This document shows positions 34,626-43,377 of a stretch of DNA of 64,000 nt, one piece after another. Each line of letters opens with the position of its first letter. Positions within the stretch are counted from its first letter, which is position 1. This DNA comes from Christensenella sp034926635 (GTDB taxonomy: Bacteria; Bacillota; Clostridia; Christensenellales; Christensenellaceae). The notes below the pieces were generated by a model, which was not told the origin of the DNA, did not search any database, and worked only from the letters and a program-made list of their open reading frames with translations. The stretch is taken from assembly GCA_034926635.1 (NCBI GenBank), contig JAYFQX010000024.1, forward strand, positions 27,354-91,353, written 5' to 3'. The translations under genes were made by a program, and so were the position numbers.

Positions 34626-37238
34626 TTATAACAAAAAATCCCTCAATGTGGCAAATAACGCCCGTGGTTCAATTGGCTTCGTCATATGCGCATTCATCCC
34701 ACTCTGGATAGACTGCGCAATATCCTCTCGGAATCCATTGGCGGTCATAGCGATGATCAATATTCCCTCTGCATCGCTCCTGCCGCTTGTACGGATCGCC
34801 TGTGTTGCGGCATATCCGTCCATCACCGGCATTTGCACATCCATTAAAATAGCGTCATAATAGTCTTGCGGCGTACTGAGATAACGGTTGACCGCCTGTT
34901 TTCCATCTTCCGCCGTTTCCACTTCAAACCCGACACTTTGCAATAGTTCAACACAGATCTCGCGGTTTAACTCATTGTCTTCCGCAAGAAGGATGCGTTT
35001 GCCCTTAAAATCAAAACATTCCGAAGCATTGATCTTTTCGTCGCTGCACTGCGACTCCATATTTCCAATAATCCGGAAGATATCTTCTTTCAATACCGGT
35101 TTGGTGAGCAGCCAGTTTACCCCTGCTTCCCTCGCTTCCTTTTCTACACGCCTATAATCATATGCCGACATCAATATAATATAAAGGCTGTCGCCAACCT
35201 CGCCGCGAATCCATTCCGCTGTCCTTATCCCGTCAACATCCGGCATATATAAATCTATAAAGCAAAGATCATACGGTTTTTTTGATGTTTTCAGAGCATA
35301 CACCGCTTCCGCGCCCGAAATGACTGTTTTTGTTTCCATTCCGAGCTGCTTGCAAATGACTTGTAAATGTGCGCACATTTCTTCTTCGTCATCGACGATC
35401 AATACACGAATGTTCTGCATTTTAGGGGAAATCTTTTTGATATCCGTATCTTCCGCTTCATCTAACCATAATTCAAATGAAAATTTACTTCCTTTTCCCT
35501 TTTCACTTTCTACATCTATTATGCCGCCCATAGTTTCCACGAACGTTTTCGAGAGCGCCATTCCAAGCCCTGTTCCTCCATATTTACGGGAAATGGAACT
35601 ATCTTCTTGTTCAAACGGTTGGAAAAGTCTCCGCAAAAATTCACTGCCTATGCCAATCCCTGTATCTTGTACCGCAAAGCGAAGACAAACCGTTCTGCCC
35701 CTGCGCGCCATTTGCCGCACGGATAACTTGATACTGCCATCTTTGGGTGTAAATTTTACGGAATTTGACAAAAAATTAAGCAATACCTGTCTGATCCGCA
35801 AATCATCCCCAATAAAGCTGTCGCAATCAATATCCCGTAACATAACGTCAAAAACCTGCCCTTTTTCCTCTATTTTTGGCTGGATCAAGGCAGTTAATTC
35901 GGAAAGCATTCCGTTTAGACTAAATTCTTTTTTCTCAATTGTCAGCTTGCCGCTTTCAATCTTCGACATATCCAAAATATCGCTGATTAAGTCAAGTAAA
36001 TGGCGCGAAGCCGAGCTGATTTTTCCCACGGAAGCACGCAATTTTTCAGGATCATCCATATGCAGCTCCATTACGCTTGCCATCCCGATAATAGCGTTCA
36101 TCGGCGTCCTGATTTCATGGCTCATTCTGGAAAAGAACTCCCGCTTGGCAATGTTTGCATTTTCTGCGTTTTCAAGAGCCGACCGAAGCATGCTTTGCGC
36201 CTTCTTGGCTTCTGTCAGATCGCTTGCAACATAAATATGCCTCACTGTCTTTTCATTCTCATTAATGGGATACATTTTGCTCGAAATATTACGAATATTT
36301 CCGGTTCGAGGATCGGTAATATCATATTCTTTATGCAACGTCTCTCGCGATGTTTCTGTTTTACAAGAATCATTCTTACCATCTATTCCTTCCGCAAAAA
36401 GAATCTGTGAAAAAAATTGTTCTCTCAGTTCTTTTTCAGAAATCCCCATGATACGGACGATGTTGTCACTTATAAATTCAATTGCACTTTTTTCGCAATC
36501 ATAGATAATAAAGACATCGTCAACATTTTCCGAGATAATGCCAAAAAGCATATCGTGGTGATAAATATCACGGTTTCGCTTTGATATTGTTCTGACACTG
36601 ACAATCGAAAGCAGGATGGTAAGTCCAACCAAAGCACTTCCCCATATTGTGGCAAGCATATTGGTATATCGGTTCAGATTTCCTGCTTCCACCACATATT
36701 CGTCTATCTTTTGCTGGGAATCCACAATGATTTGTTCGATGAGGTCTTCCGCTTTTGTATAAAGAGGGTAAGACTGATCGTATATCATTGTTTTCGCTTC
36801 GTCAATACGCCCCTGATCAATCAACGATATTGTTTTATCATAATATGTTTCAATTTGCTCAAATAGAGCATATAAGCTTTCAATTTGTGCTTTATCTCCC
36901 GGATATTGCTCAAACAACGTCTCTTTCAGACCATCTTGCATTTTTCTGATTTCATACATTTTCTGAAGAGATTCCTGCTGCCGTTCTTGATAATCGCCCT
37001 CATCGCTTAACAGATTAAGCATGGTATTACGCATATAAAGAATTTCCATCCCCATCCTCCATGCGGCATTGTTTGCAGCATAAGGTTCCTGATAAATCTG
37101 GTATGCGTATTGTGTGAGGTTATCCGTATTCCCAATTGTAATTCCGGCAAACGCAAAAACACCTACAGATATAATAATTACGGTTAGTATCAACAACGCG
37201 TTTAGATTTCTAAATTTTCGTTTTTTATTTTTATCCAT
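34626..37238 (-). CDS. Hybrid sensor histidine kinase with two receiver domains
   Basis: Membrane-bound kinase of 870 residues. In order: TM1 (about 13-35), an extracellular four-helix-bundle-like sensor (about 36-190), TM2 (about 197-217), a PAS domain (about 225-340), HisKA with FFSRMSHEIRTPMNAIIG, an HATPase domain (RQVLLNFLSNSVKFTP; DTGIGIG; GGTGLGMALSK), REC1 (VLIVDDEEEM, acceptor in CFIDLYMPDVDG) and REC2 (ILLAEDNELNRE, acceptor in ILMDVQMPVMDG). Start at 37238 is supported by AGAGGA 5-6 nt upstream; the frame is open 22 codons further. First gene of the phosphorelay operon. The signal is unknown. Confidence 0.94.
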   Translation of the reverse strand: MDKNKKRKFRNLNALLILTVIIISVGVFAFAGITIGNTDNLTQYAYQIYQEPYAANNAAWRMGMEILYMRNTMLNLLSDEGDYQERQQESLQKMYEIRKMQDGLKETLFEQYPGDKAQIESLYALFEQIETYYDKTISLIDQGRIDEAKTMIYDQSYPLYTKAEDLIEQIIVDSQQKIDEYVVEAGNLNRYTNMLATIWGSALVGLTILLSIVSVRTISKRNRDIYHHDMLFGIISENVDDVFIIYDCEKSAIEFISDNIVRIMGISEKELREQFFSQILFAEGIDGKNDSCKTETSRETLHKEYDITDPRTGNIRNISSKMYPINENEKTVRHIYVASDLTEAKKAQSMLRSALENAENANIAKREFFSRMSHEIRTPMNAIIGMASVMELHMDDPEKLRASVGKISSASRHLLDLISDILDMSKIESGKLTIEKKEFSLNGMLSELTALIQPKIEEKGQVFDVMLRDIDCDSFIGDDLRIRQVLLNFLSNSVKFTPKDGSIKLSVRQMARRGRTVCLRFAVQDTGIGIGSEFLRRLFQPFEQEDSSISRKYGGTGLGMALSKTFVETMGGIIDVESEKGKGSKFSFELWLDEAEDTDIKKISPKMQNIRVLIVDDEEEMCAHLQVICKQLGMETKTVISGAEAVYALKTSKKPYDLCFIDLYMPDVDGIRTAEWIRGEVGDSLYIILMSAYDYRRVEKEAREAGVNWLLTKPVLKEDIFRIIGNMESQCSDEKINASECFDFKGKRILLAEDNELNREICVELLQSVGFEVETAEDGKQAVNRYLSTPQDYYDAILMDVQMPVMDGYAATQAIRTSGRSDAEGILIIAMTANGFREDIAQSIQSGMNAHMTKPIEPRALFATLRDFLL

Positions 37239-37404
37239 ACAGATCCTCTGCGGTAAGGTGCGGCTTGTCCGCATTGTTAAAAAAATATCTTTGTTTTTCA
37301 ACAATATACTATTTTAATAATAAACCGCATTTCCAAAAATTAACAATTTTTTAATGAACAAAAAACCGACGTGCCAAAAACAACATCCGTACAAAAAAAT
37401 TTGC

Positions 37405-38160
37405 CTATTGCGGAAAAACAATTTTAATTTTTCTGCGAATAAGTTCTTCTTGAAATTTCTTTTCCGGTTCGCAATCCGTCACCAGCATTGTAATATCAGA
37501 TAAATCAGCAAATGAATAAACTGCCGACTGCCCGAACTTGGTGTGATCCGTCATCAGAATAATATTCTCATTATCGCGAACCACATAACGCTTTATTTCC
37601 GCTTCCAAGTAAGTATTATTCATAAGTCCTCTTTCTGTTGATACAGCAGATGCGGCAATAAACACCGTATCGATCCGCATGCGCCGCAGCGCCTCCAGAG
37701 GCGTACTGCCGACGTAAGAAAAAGTTGCCGGACTAAAGAGACCGCCTAGAGCAATCACCTGTAAGTCCGGATATTTTGAAGCCTCGATCAATGCAGCAAG
37801 GCTATATGTCACAATGGTAATATTCTTTTTCGTGGACAGATGCGGCAAAATACATACCGGTGTAGATCCCGCATCAAGGAAAATCGTTGAATTATCTTTC
37901 ACAAAGTCAGCAGATAACTTTCCGATCCGCTGCTTTGCTTCATTCATTTTTTCGCTCCGCACAGATATTGGTAAAAGCTGCCCTTCCGCAACAGATACGC
38001 CGCCGTAAACTTTTACGACGCTTCCTCTGCGCACAAGCTCCGCTACATCACGCCTGATCGTATTTAGGGATACGCGAAATCTTTGCGCAAGCTCTTCTAA
38101 TGTTGCGGTTCCCTGTTCCCGAATAAACTGTTCCATAGCACCTAATCTATCGTAACGCAT
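37405..38160 (-). CDS. DeoR-family transcriptional regulator
   Basis: 251 residues. N-terminal DeoR helix-turn-helix (TLEELAQRFRVSLNTIRRDV) and the hinge motif VKVYGGV, then a DeoR sensor domain (about 75-230) with DAGSTPVCI and the phosphosugar-site-like AASAVSTERGL. Divergent from the archaeal-type gap gene with 164 bp between, where repeated AAATAGTTA boxes occur (38225-38260). Likely controls itself and the gap-pgk-larA-mae operon in response to a sugar phosphate or three-carbon phosphate; the effector is inferred from family behaviour only. Confidence 0.93.
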   Translation of the reverse strand: MRYDRLGAMEQFIREQGTATLEELAQRFRVSLNTIRRDVAELVRRGSVVKVYGGVSVAEGQLLPISVRSEKMNEAKQRIGKLSADFVKDNSTIFLDAGSTPVCILPHLSTKKNITIVTYSLAALIEASKYPDLQVIALGGLFSPATFSYVGSTPLEALRRMRIDTVFIAASAVSTERGLMNNTYLEAEIKRYVVRDNENIILMTDHTKFGQSAVYSFADLSDITMLVTDCEPEKKFQEELIRRKIKIVFPQ

Positions 38161-38224
38161 AACGCTCTCCTTTTTTTTATCTTATCACATTGCCCATCAA
38201 ATTACCATGATCGATTTTTTCATT

Positions 38225-38260
38225 TTAACAAATAGTTAATAAATATATTGCAAATAGTTA
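38225..38260. promoter_or_regulatory. Putative DeoR operator: two AAATAGTTA direct repeats
   Basis: AAATAGTTA occurs at 38230-38238 and 38252-38260, 22 bp apart (about two helical turns). The first copy also lies in an inverted repeat TTAAC-N5-GTTAA (38225-38239). They sit just upstream of a TATAAT at 38274-38279, where a bound repressor would block the plus-strand operon. The -35 is unclear: TTGCAA lies 20 bp from the -10. Confidence 0.55.
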
Positions 38261-38324
38261 TCCATAATGTTAGTATAATTCTTGACAATATTGATGATTA
38301 TATTAAATTAAAGGAGAAAACACA

Positions 38325-39359
38325 GTGAAAAAAATTAAAGTTGGGGTTGCAGGGTATGGTACCATCGGTCAAAGGTTGGCAGATGGCGTTGCAATGCAGG
38401 AAGATATGGAATTGGTAGGTGTCGCCGACCTTTCTGTAACACTTGCGGTCCGTGCGTTAAAAGAAAAAGGAATGCCTTACGATTTATATCTTGTTTCCGG
38501 GGCAGATCAAGCCGACTTTCAAAAAAACGGGATTCCTGTCAAAGGTTCTTTTGATGATCTAGTAAGTAATGTAGATATCATGCTGGACTCCTCCCCCGGT
38601 GGCGTTGGTACCAAAAATAAAGAGCTTTATTTAAAAAAAGGCGTCAAAGCTATCTTTCAGGGTGGTGAAAAAAATTCTGTTGCCGACGTATTCTTTCATG
38701 GATATGCCAACTACGAAAAGGGTCTGGGTGCGGATTATCTAAAGTTGACCAGTTGTAATACTACCGGGCTGATTCGCTCTGTCGATTGCCTTGATCGTGA
38801 ATACGGTATTGAAAAGGTGGCGATTACCATTATCCGCAGAGTTGCAGATCCCGGCGATTACCACCGCGGACTTACCAATGCGCTGCAAATTGATAAAGCG
38901 CCCTCTCACCAGGCCTTAGATCTTATGACCATTATGCCGCATGTCAGCGCAACAGGGATTTTGGTTCATACACCTGTTACGCATGGGCACATCATCACCG
39001 TTCTCGCAAGTGGAAAAGATGGAAAAAAAATTACGAAAGATATGGCGCTGACCGCCTTTTTAAAACACCCTCGCATCCGTGTCGTGCGGCTTGAAGACGG
39101 TTTTCTGGGAAATGCAAGTCTCTTTAAATATGCACGTGACCTCGGAAACCCCCGCGGTGATATGTACGAAATCGGGTTGTGGGAAGATTCTATCGTTGAA
39201 AGCGGAAACGATATCATGTATGCAGTCAATATTCCGCAGGAATCGGTAACGATCCCAGAAACCATAGACGCTATCCGCGCGGCCATGGAAATGCAGCCTA
39301 CCCGCGAATCGGCTACGTCCGAGACAAATAAATACCTGCATATCGGCAGATGGAAATGA
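38325..39359 (+). CDS. gap: Type II (archaeal-type) glyceraldehyde-3-phosphate dehydrogenase
   Basis: 344-residue enzyme oxidising glyceraldehyde-3-phosphate with phosphate. It does not resemble bacterial GapA: the N-terminus KVGVAGYGTIGQRLADGV and the active-site TSCNTTGLIR (Cys144) match the archaeal type II family, which often accepts NADP. The C-terminal GDMYEIGLWEDSI also fits. GTG start with AAAGGAGA upstream. First gene of a four-gene operon, 41 nt before an archaeal-type pgk. A second, ordinary GAPDH elsewhere in the genome cannot be excluded. Confidence 0.93.
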   Translation: MKKIKVGVAGYGTIGQRLADGVAMQEDMELVGVADLSVTLAVRALKEKGMPYDLYLVSGADQADFQKNGIPVKGSFDDLVSNVDIMLDSSPGGVGTKNKELYLKKGVKAIFQGGEKNSVADVFFHGYANYEKGLGADYLKLTSCNTTGLIRSVDCLDREYGIEKVAITIIRRVADPGDYHRGLTNALQIDKAPSHQALDLMTIMPHVSATGILVHTPVTHGHIITVLASGKDGKKITKDMALTAFLKHPRIRVVRLEDGFLGNASLFKYARDLGNPRGDMYEIGLWEDSIVESGNDIMYAVNIPQESVTIPETIDAIRAAMEMQPTRESATSETNKYLHIGRWK

Positions 39360-39400
39360 TTTTCCATCTGCTTTCCTTCAACAAAATTCGGAGGTAACAT

Positions 39401-40669
39401 ATGAAATTCGGCATCTATACCATAGATGATTTTGACATTGCGGGAAAAACCGTGTTCTGTCGTATTGATATCAACCAGCCTGTGGACCGGGCACGCGGCG
39501 TTTTAAAGAATACCGCGCGTATTGAGGCATGTATCCAAACGCTAAAAGAATTGACAGAAAAAGCATGCAAACTTGTGCTTTTGGCTCATCAAGGCAGTGA
39601 TATTGAATATCAAAACTTTTATTCTACAAAGCCGCATGCGCAGGTTTTATCAGCACTGCTCGGAAAAAACGTAAAATTTATCGACGATGTATGCGGTCCC
39701 GCAGCACGTTCGGCAATAAAAGAATTACAAAATGGCGAGATTCTTTTATTGGATAACGTTCGGTTTTGTTCGGAGGAGCAGACCCTGTTCGAGTTAAAAC
39801 TAAAGCTAACACATGAACAACAGGCGCAAACACAGTTGATCTCCAAGCTTTCCCCGCTCGCAGACCTTTATATTTGTGACGCATTTGCTGCTGCACACCG
39901 CGACCAGCCTTCTTTATGCGGTTTTGAGCAGCGAGTTCCGTCCGCTATGGGCAGGCTTTTTGAAAAAGAATACTGCATTCTTTCCAGTTTAATGGAAGCT
40001 CCGGCCTCTCCTTGTGTTTTTGTTTTAGGCGGTGCAAAAGTATCCGATGCTTTTCTGATGATGGAAACTGTTTTAAAACAGCGTGTTGCCGATCAGATCC
40101 TCACCGGAGGGCTCGTCGGAAACATTCTTCTTACTGCTGCCGGAGAGGAAATCGGCAACGGCTCAACTGACTTTATTTTCTCTTCAAACTATGGAGAGTA
40201 CATTGAAATCGCCCGCTGTCTCCTCGAAAAATATCCGGAACAAATTTTGCTTCCTTGTGATCTTGCCTACTTGCATGATGAAAAGCGTCGTGAAGCAAAT
40301 ATCGGGCATATTCCATCAGAGATCACAGCCCTTGATATCGGGAGTAAGACGATTGCGCAATATATAAATGTTCTCGCTTCCGCAAAAACAATTTTTTTGA
40401 ACGGACCCATGGGTGTTTTCGAAGATTTCAGAACCGACCTGGGCACCAAAACGATTTTTCACGCTTTAGCAGGTGCAAAAGGCTTTACGGTGATTGGCGG
40501 TGGCGACAGCGTAACAGCTGCGGCGCAATATGGTGTCACGGGAAACATTGATTATATTTGTACCGGCGGCGGTGCGTTGATCCGCTTTTTAACCGGAACA
40601 GAATTACCTGTTGTGCGTGCTTTACGCCATGCAGCAGCCGCCTTCGAATGCGATAAAACGCAACACTGA
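39401..40669 (+). CDS. pgk: Phosphoglycerate kinase, archaeal-like form
   Basis: 422 residues. Converts 1,3-bisphosphoglycerate and ADP to 3-phosphoglycerate and ATP. The N-terminus DFDIAGKTVFCRIDINQPVD and the segments LLAHQGSDIEYQNF, DNVRFCSEEQ and DAFAAAHRDQPSLCG follow the archaeal pattern. The nucleotide site is seen in VLGGAKVSDAF, NGPMGVFE and GGGDSVTAA. It follows the type II GAPDH by 41 nt with GGAGG before the ATG, so both consecutive glycolytic steps are archaeal-like, suggesting transfer or shared retention as a unit. 46 nt before the LarA gene. Confidence 0.93.
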   Translation: MKFGIYTIDDFDIAGKTVFCRIDINQPVDRARGVLKNTARIEACIQTLKELTEKACKLVLLAHQGSDIEYQNFYSTKPHAQVLSALLGKNVKFIDDVCGPAARSAIKELQNGEILLLDNVRFCSEEQTLFELKLKLTHEQQAQTQLISKLSPLADLYICDAFAAAHRDQPSLCGFEQRVPSAMGRLFEKEYCILSSLMEAPASPCVFVLGGAKVSDAFLMMETVLKQRVADQILTGGLVGNILLTAAGEEIGNGSTDFIFSSNYGEYIEIARCLLEKYPEQILLPCDLAYLHDEKRREANIGHIPSEITALDIGSKTIAQYINVLASAKTIFLNGPMGVFEDFRTDLGTKTIFHALAGAKGFTVIGGGDSVTAAAQYGVTGNIDYICTGGGALIRFLTGTELPVVRALRHAAAAFECDKTQH

Positions 40670-40715
40670 TACTCCAGGCCTTAGGGCTTTCACATCTCTG
40701 ATAGGATAAATAATT

Positions 40716-41984
40716 ATGGAACGAATCTTAGAATTTGGTTATGGCAGCGGCATACAGCGCGTTGCCTTAGAACGAGAAAACCTATTGGGCATTTTGTTGC
40801 CAAATCCGGTGGACGCGGCTGATGATGAAGAAGACGAAATACAAAGGGCAATTTCTGGTCCCATTGGCTGCCCTCTTCTGCGCAATATCGTAAAACCGAA
40901 TGAAAAAATTGTCATTGTAACCAGTGACATTACCCGTCCATGCCCGACACACCTTATCATGCCTTTTTTACTGGACGAGCTTTATGCTGCAGGTGTAAAA
41001 CCACATGATATTACGCTCGTGTTTGCGCTGGGATCACACCGCAAACATACCGAACAGGAAAAAATGAAACTTGCCGGGGCTCGGGCATATTCCGAAATCC
41101 GCTGTATTGACAGCGATGGAAACGACTTTATATTTTTTGGCAAAACGCCGTTGGGAACACCGGTGGATATTGTACGTACTGTTGCGGAGGCAGACCGGCG
41201 TATTTGTCTTGGTAATATTGAATACCACTATTTTGCCGGATATTCCGGCGGTGCAAAGGCCATTATGCCAGGTGTTTCTACCCGCGCTGCAATTCAGGCA
41301 AACCATGCGCATATGACAAGCAGAGACGCATGTGCAGGGAAAATAAAAGGTAATCCTGTCCGTGAAGATATCGAAGCCGCTGCAAAGATCGTCGGTGTTG
41401 ATTTCATCGTGAACGTCGTACTCGACGAACATAAACGTATTATCAAAGCAGTCGCGGGCGATGTCACTGCCGCTCATCGGGCAGGCTGCGCCTTTCTTGA
41501 TTCTCTGTATTTAAAACATATTCCGTGTCGTGCCGATATCGTACTGGTTTCCCAAGGCGGATTTCCCAAAGACTTGAACCTATACCAGACACAAAAAGCG
41601 CTGGACAACGCCAAGCATGCCGTTCGGAAAGGTGGCATTATTATTTTGATCGGCCGCTGCGATGAAGGTATGGGGGAAGCAACTTTTGAAGACTGGATGA
41701 TCAATTCGCATTCGCCGCAAGACCTCATCGACCGAATTCGCACCGATTTTAAACTTGGAGGCCATAAAGCCGCGGCCATCGCCATGGTACTGCACGACGC
41801 CGATATTTATTTGGTATCTGATATGGATTCCTCTTTTGTACAAAACATCCACTTAAAACCATATCAACAGGTGCAAGCCGCTTATGCAGACGCATGTACG
41901 CGCCTTGGCCGAAACGCGACCGTAATTGCGATGCCTTATGGCGGCTCTACTCTGCCGCGAGTATATAACGAACAATTTGACTGA
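40716..41984 (+). CDS. LarA-family nickel-pincer racemase (lactate or malate racemase candidate)
   Basis: 422 residues, LarA family (DUF2088 plus C-terminal domain). Residues matching the L. plantarum LarA active site are visible: Arg74 in DITRPCP, His108 in GSHRKHT, His171 in YHYFAGYSGG, Lys181 in GGAKAIMPG (the cofactor attachment Lys) and His197 in QANHAHM. This supports use of the nickel-pincer nucleotide cofactor. LarA homologues racemise or epimerise several 2-hydroxy acids. The next gene, about 20 nt on, is malic enzyme, which favours malate as substrate. The cofactor synthesis genes larB, larC and larE are not in this window. Confidence 0.88.
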   Translation: MERILEFGYGSGIQRVALERENLLGILLPNPVDAADDEEDEIQRAISGPIGCPLLRNIVKPNEKIVIVTSDITRPCPTHLIMPFLLDELYAAGVKPHDITLVFALGSHRKHTEQEKMKLAGARAYSEIRCIDSDGNDFIFFGKTPLGTPVDIVRTVAEADRRICLGNIEYHYFAGYSGGAKAIMPGVSTRAAIQANHAHMTSRDACAGKIKGNPVREDIEAAAKIVGVDFIVNVVLDEHKRIIKAVAGDVTAAHRAGCAFLDSLYLKHIPCRADIVLVSQGGFPKDLNLYQTQKALDNAKHAVRKGGIIILIGRCDEGMGEATFEDWMINSHSPQDLIDRIRTDFKLGGHKAAAIAMVLHDADIYLVSDMDSSFVQNIHLKPYQQVQAAYADACTRLGRNATVIAMPYGGSTLPRVYNEQFD

Positions 41985-42005
41985 TATAAAAGGAGATTGA
42001 TCACT

Positions 42006-43181
42006 ATGAATTATGCCGAAAAATCACTTGCCTTGCATGAGCAATGGAAAGGGAAAATAGAAACCACTGTGCGTGTTCCCGTGAAAGATAAAGAAGATCT
42101 TTCCCTTGCCTATACGCCGGGCGTGGCACAACCGTGCCTTGAAATCCAGAAGAACATAGACCGCAGCTACGATCTGACACGACGCTGGAATACCTGTCTT
42201 GTCGTAACAGACGGTACGGCTGTTCTCGGACTCGGAGATATTGGTCCGGAAGCGGGAATGCCGGTAATGGAGGGCAAATGCGTCTTATTCAAAGCTTTTG
42301 GCGACGTAGATGCATTCCCATTATGTATCAAATCCAAAGACGTCGATACTATTGTTGATACCATTTATTATATTTCAGGCAGTTTTGGCGGTGTAAACCT
42401 TGAAGACATTTCCGCGCCGCGTTGTTTTGAAATTGAAAAAAAATTAAAAGAGAAATGCAATATCCCGATTTTTCATGATGATCAGCACGGAACGGCAGTC
42501 ATTACACTCGCCGGATTGGTGAATGCTTTAAAACTAACAAAAAAACAAAAACAGGATGTAAAAGTTGTCGTGAACGGTGCAGGTGCGGCAGCGATATCCA
42601 TCACGCGCCTACTGCTCCGCGACGGATTTAAAAACATAATTCTGTGTGACCGTGCCGGGGCTATTTATGAAGGCCGCAGATCCAACATGAATCAAGTAAA
42701 AGAAGAGATGTCGCATATTACCAATGTACAAAAACAACAAGGTTCACTATCGGATGTCATTGACGGAGCCGATGTTTTCATCGGCGTTTCAGCGCCCGGC
42801 AGCTTAACGACAGAAATGGTGCGTACTATGAATCATGATGCAATTATCTTTGCGTGCGCCAACCCTACCCCCGAAATTTTTCCAGAAGAAGCAAAAGCGG
42901 GCGGAGCAGCGGTTGTGGCGACCGGGCGGAGTGATTTTCCGAATCAGATCAATAATGTCCTTGCTTTTCCCGGAATATTTCGCGGCACTTTTGACGCACG
43001 GGCATCTGACATCAACGACGAGATGAAGATTGCAGCCGCCTATGCAATTTCCGGTCTTATCTCCGAAAAAGAACTCTCTGCAGAATATATCATCCCTGCG
43101 GCTTTTGATCCCAGAGTCGGTAAAGCCGTTGCAAATGCAGTCGAAAATGCAGCACGTGCTACAGGCGTTGCACGATTATAG
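42006..43181 (+). CDS. Malic enzyme (malate dehydrogenase, oxaloacetate-decarboxylating)
   Basis: 391 residues of the short bacterial malic enzyme form, without the phosphotransacetylase-like extension. Converts L-malate to pyruvate and CO2 with NAD(P) reduction. Motifs are LAYTPGVAQPC, LGLGDIGPEAGMPVMEGK, the metal-site region FHDDQHGTA, the Rossmann loop VNGAGAAAIS and FACANPTPEI. ATG at 42006 with AGGAGA 9 nt upstream; a TTG three codons earlier abuts this site and is rejected. Last gene of the gap-pgk-larA operon, followed by a clear terminator. Confidence 0.95.
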   Translation: MNYAEKSLALHEQWKGKIETTVRVPVKDKEDLSLAYTPGVAQPCLEIQKNIDRSYDLTRRWNTCLVVTDGTAVLGLGDIGPEAGMPVMEGKCVLFKAFGDVDAFPLCIKSKDVDTIVDTIYYISGSFGGVNLEDISAPRCFEIEKKLKEKCNIPIFHDDQHGTAVITLAGLVNALKLTKKQKQDVKVVVNGAGAAAISITRLLLRDGFKNIILCDRAGAIYEGRRSNMNQVKEEMSHITNVQKQQGSLSDVIDGADVFIGVSAPGSLTTEMVRTMNHDAIIFACANPTPEIFPEEAKAGGAAVVATGRSDFPNQINNVLAFPGIFRGTFDARASDINDEMKIAAAYAISGLISEKELSAEYIIPAAFDPRVGKAVANAVENAARATGVARL

Positions 43182-43188
43182 TAACGCA

Positions 43189-43218
43189 AAGGGCGCGGAA
43201 GATTCCGCGCCCTTTTTT
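43189..43218 (+). terminator. Terminator after the malic enzyme gene
   Basis: Stem AAGGGCGCGGAA (43189-43200) / TTCCGCGCCCTT (43203-43214), then TTTT. A weaker T-run on the other strand could also stop transcripts coming from the hydrogenase operon. Confidence 0.93.
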
Positions 43219-43377
43219 CAAATAGCTGCACTTCTCATAAAATCTTATGCTCCGCTCGGCGGAAATCCATCCCCAAAAACGCAATCCGCAATTTTTGCGA
43301 GTGACGGCGCGGCAGCAAAATGCGCCGGAAACAAGGCAATTGCACAGTCATAAACCGGCAATTAACTTATACCTTCT
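43219..43377 (-). ncRNA. Candidate structured RNA / guide region 3' of the TnpB-like gene
   Basis: 159 nt between the TnpB-like stop codon and the terminator hairpin, with no supported gene. Read on the minus strand it holds several short stems: GCCGG...CCGGC, CGCAA-AAA-TTGCG and TCCGC-CGA-GCGGA. TnpB and its nuclease-dead derivatives normally take their guide RNA from this position relative to the gene, so it is a candidate. There is no direct sequence proof; the stems are short and the guide part is not identifiable by eye. Confidence 0.22.

Noticed and set aside
38225..38239. TTAAC-N5-GTTAA upstream of gap, as a possible Rex site
   Set aside because: The arms are in the opposite order to the Rex consensus (TTGTTAA-N4-TTAACAA), so it is treated as a possible DeoR site.
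43335..43343. GGCAATTGC downstream of the TnpB-like gene also occurs in the palindrome at 48357-48370, as a possible guide-target match
   Set aside because: Only nine bases, largely self-complementary, so chance is likely; too short to propose a target.
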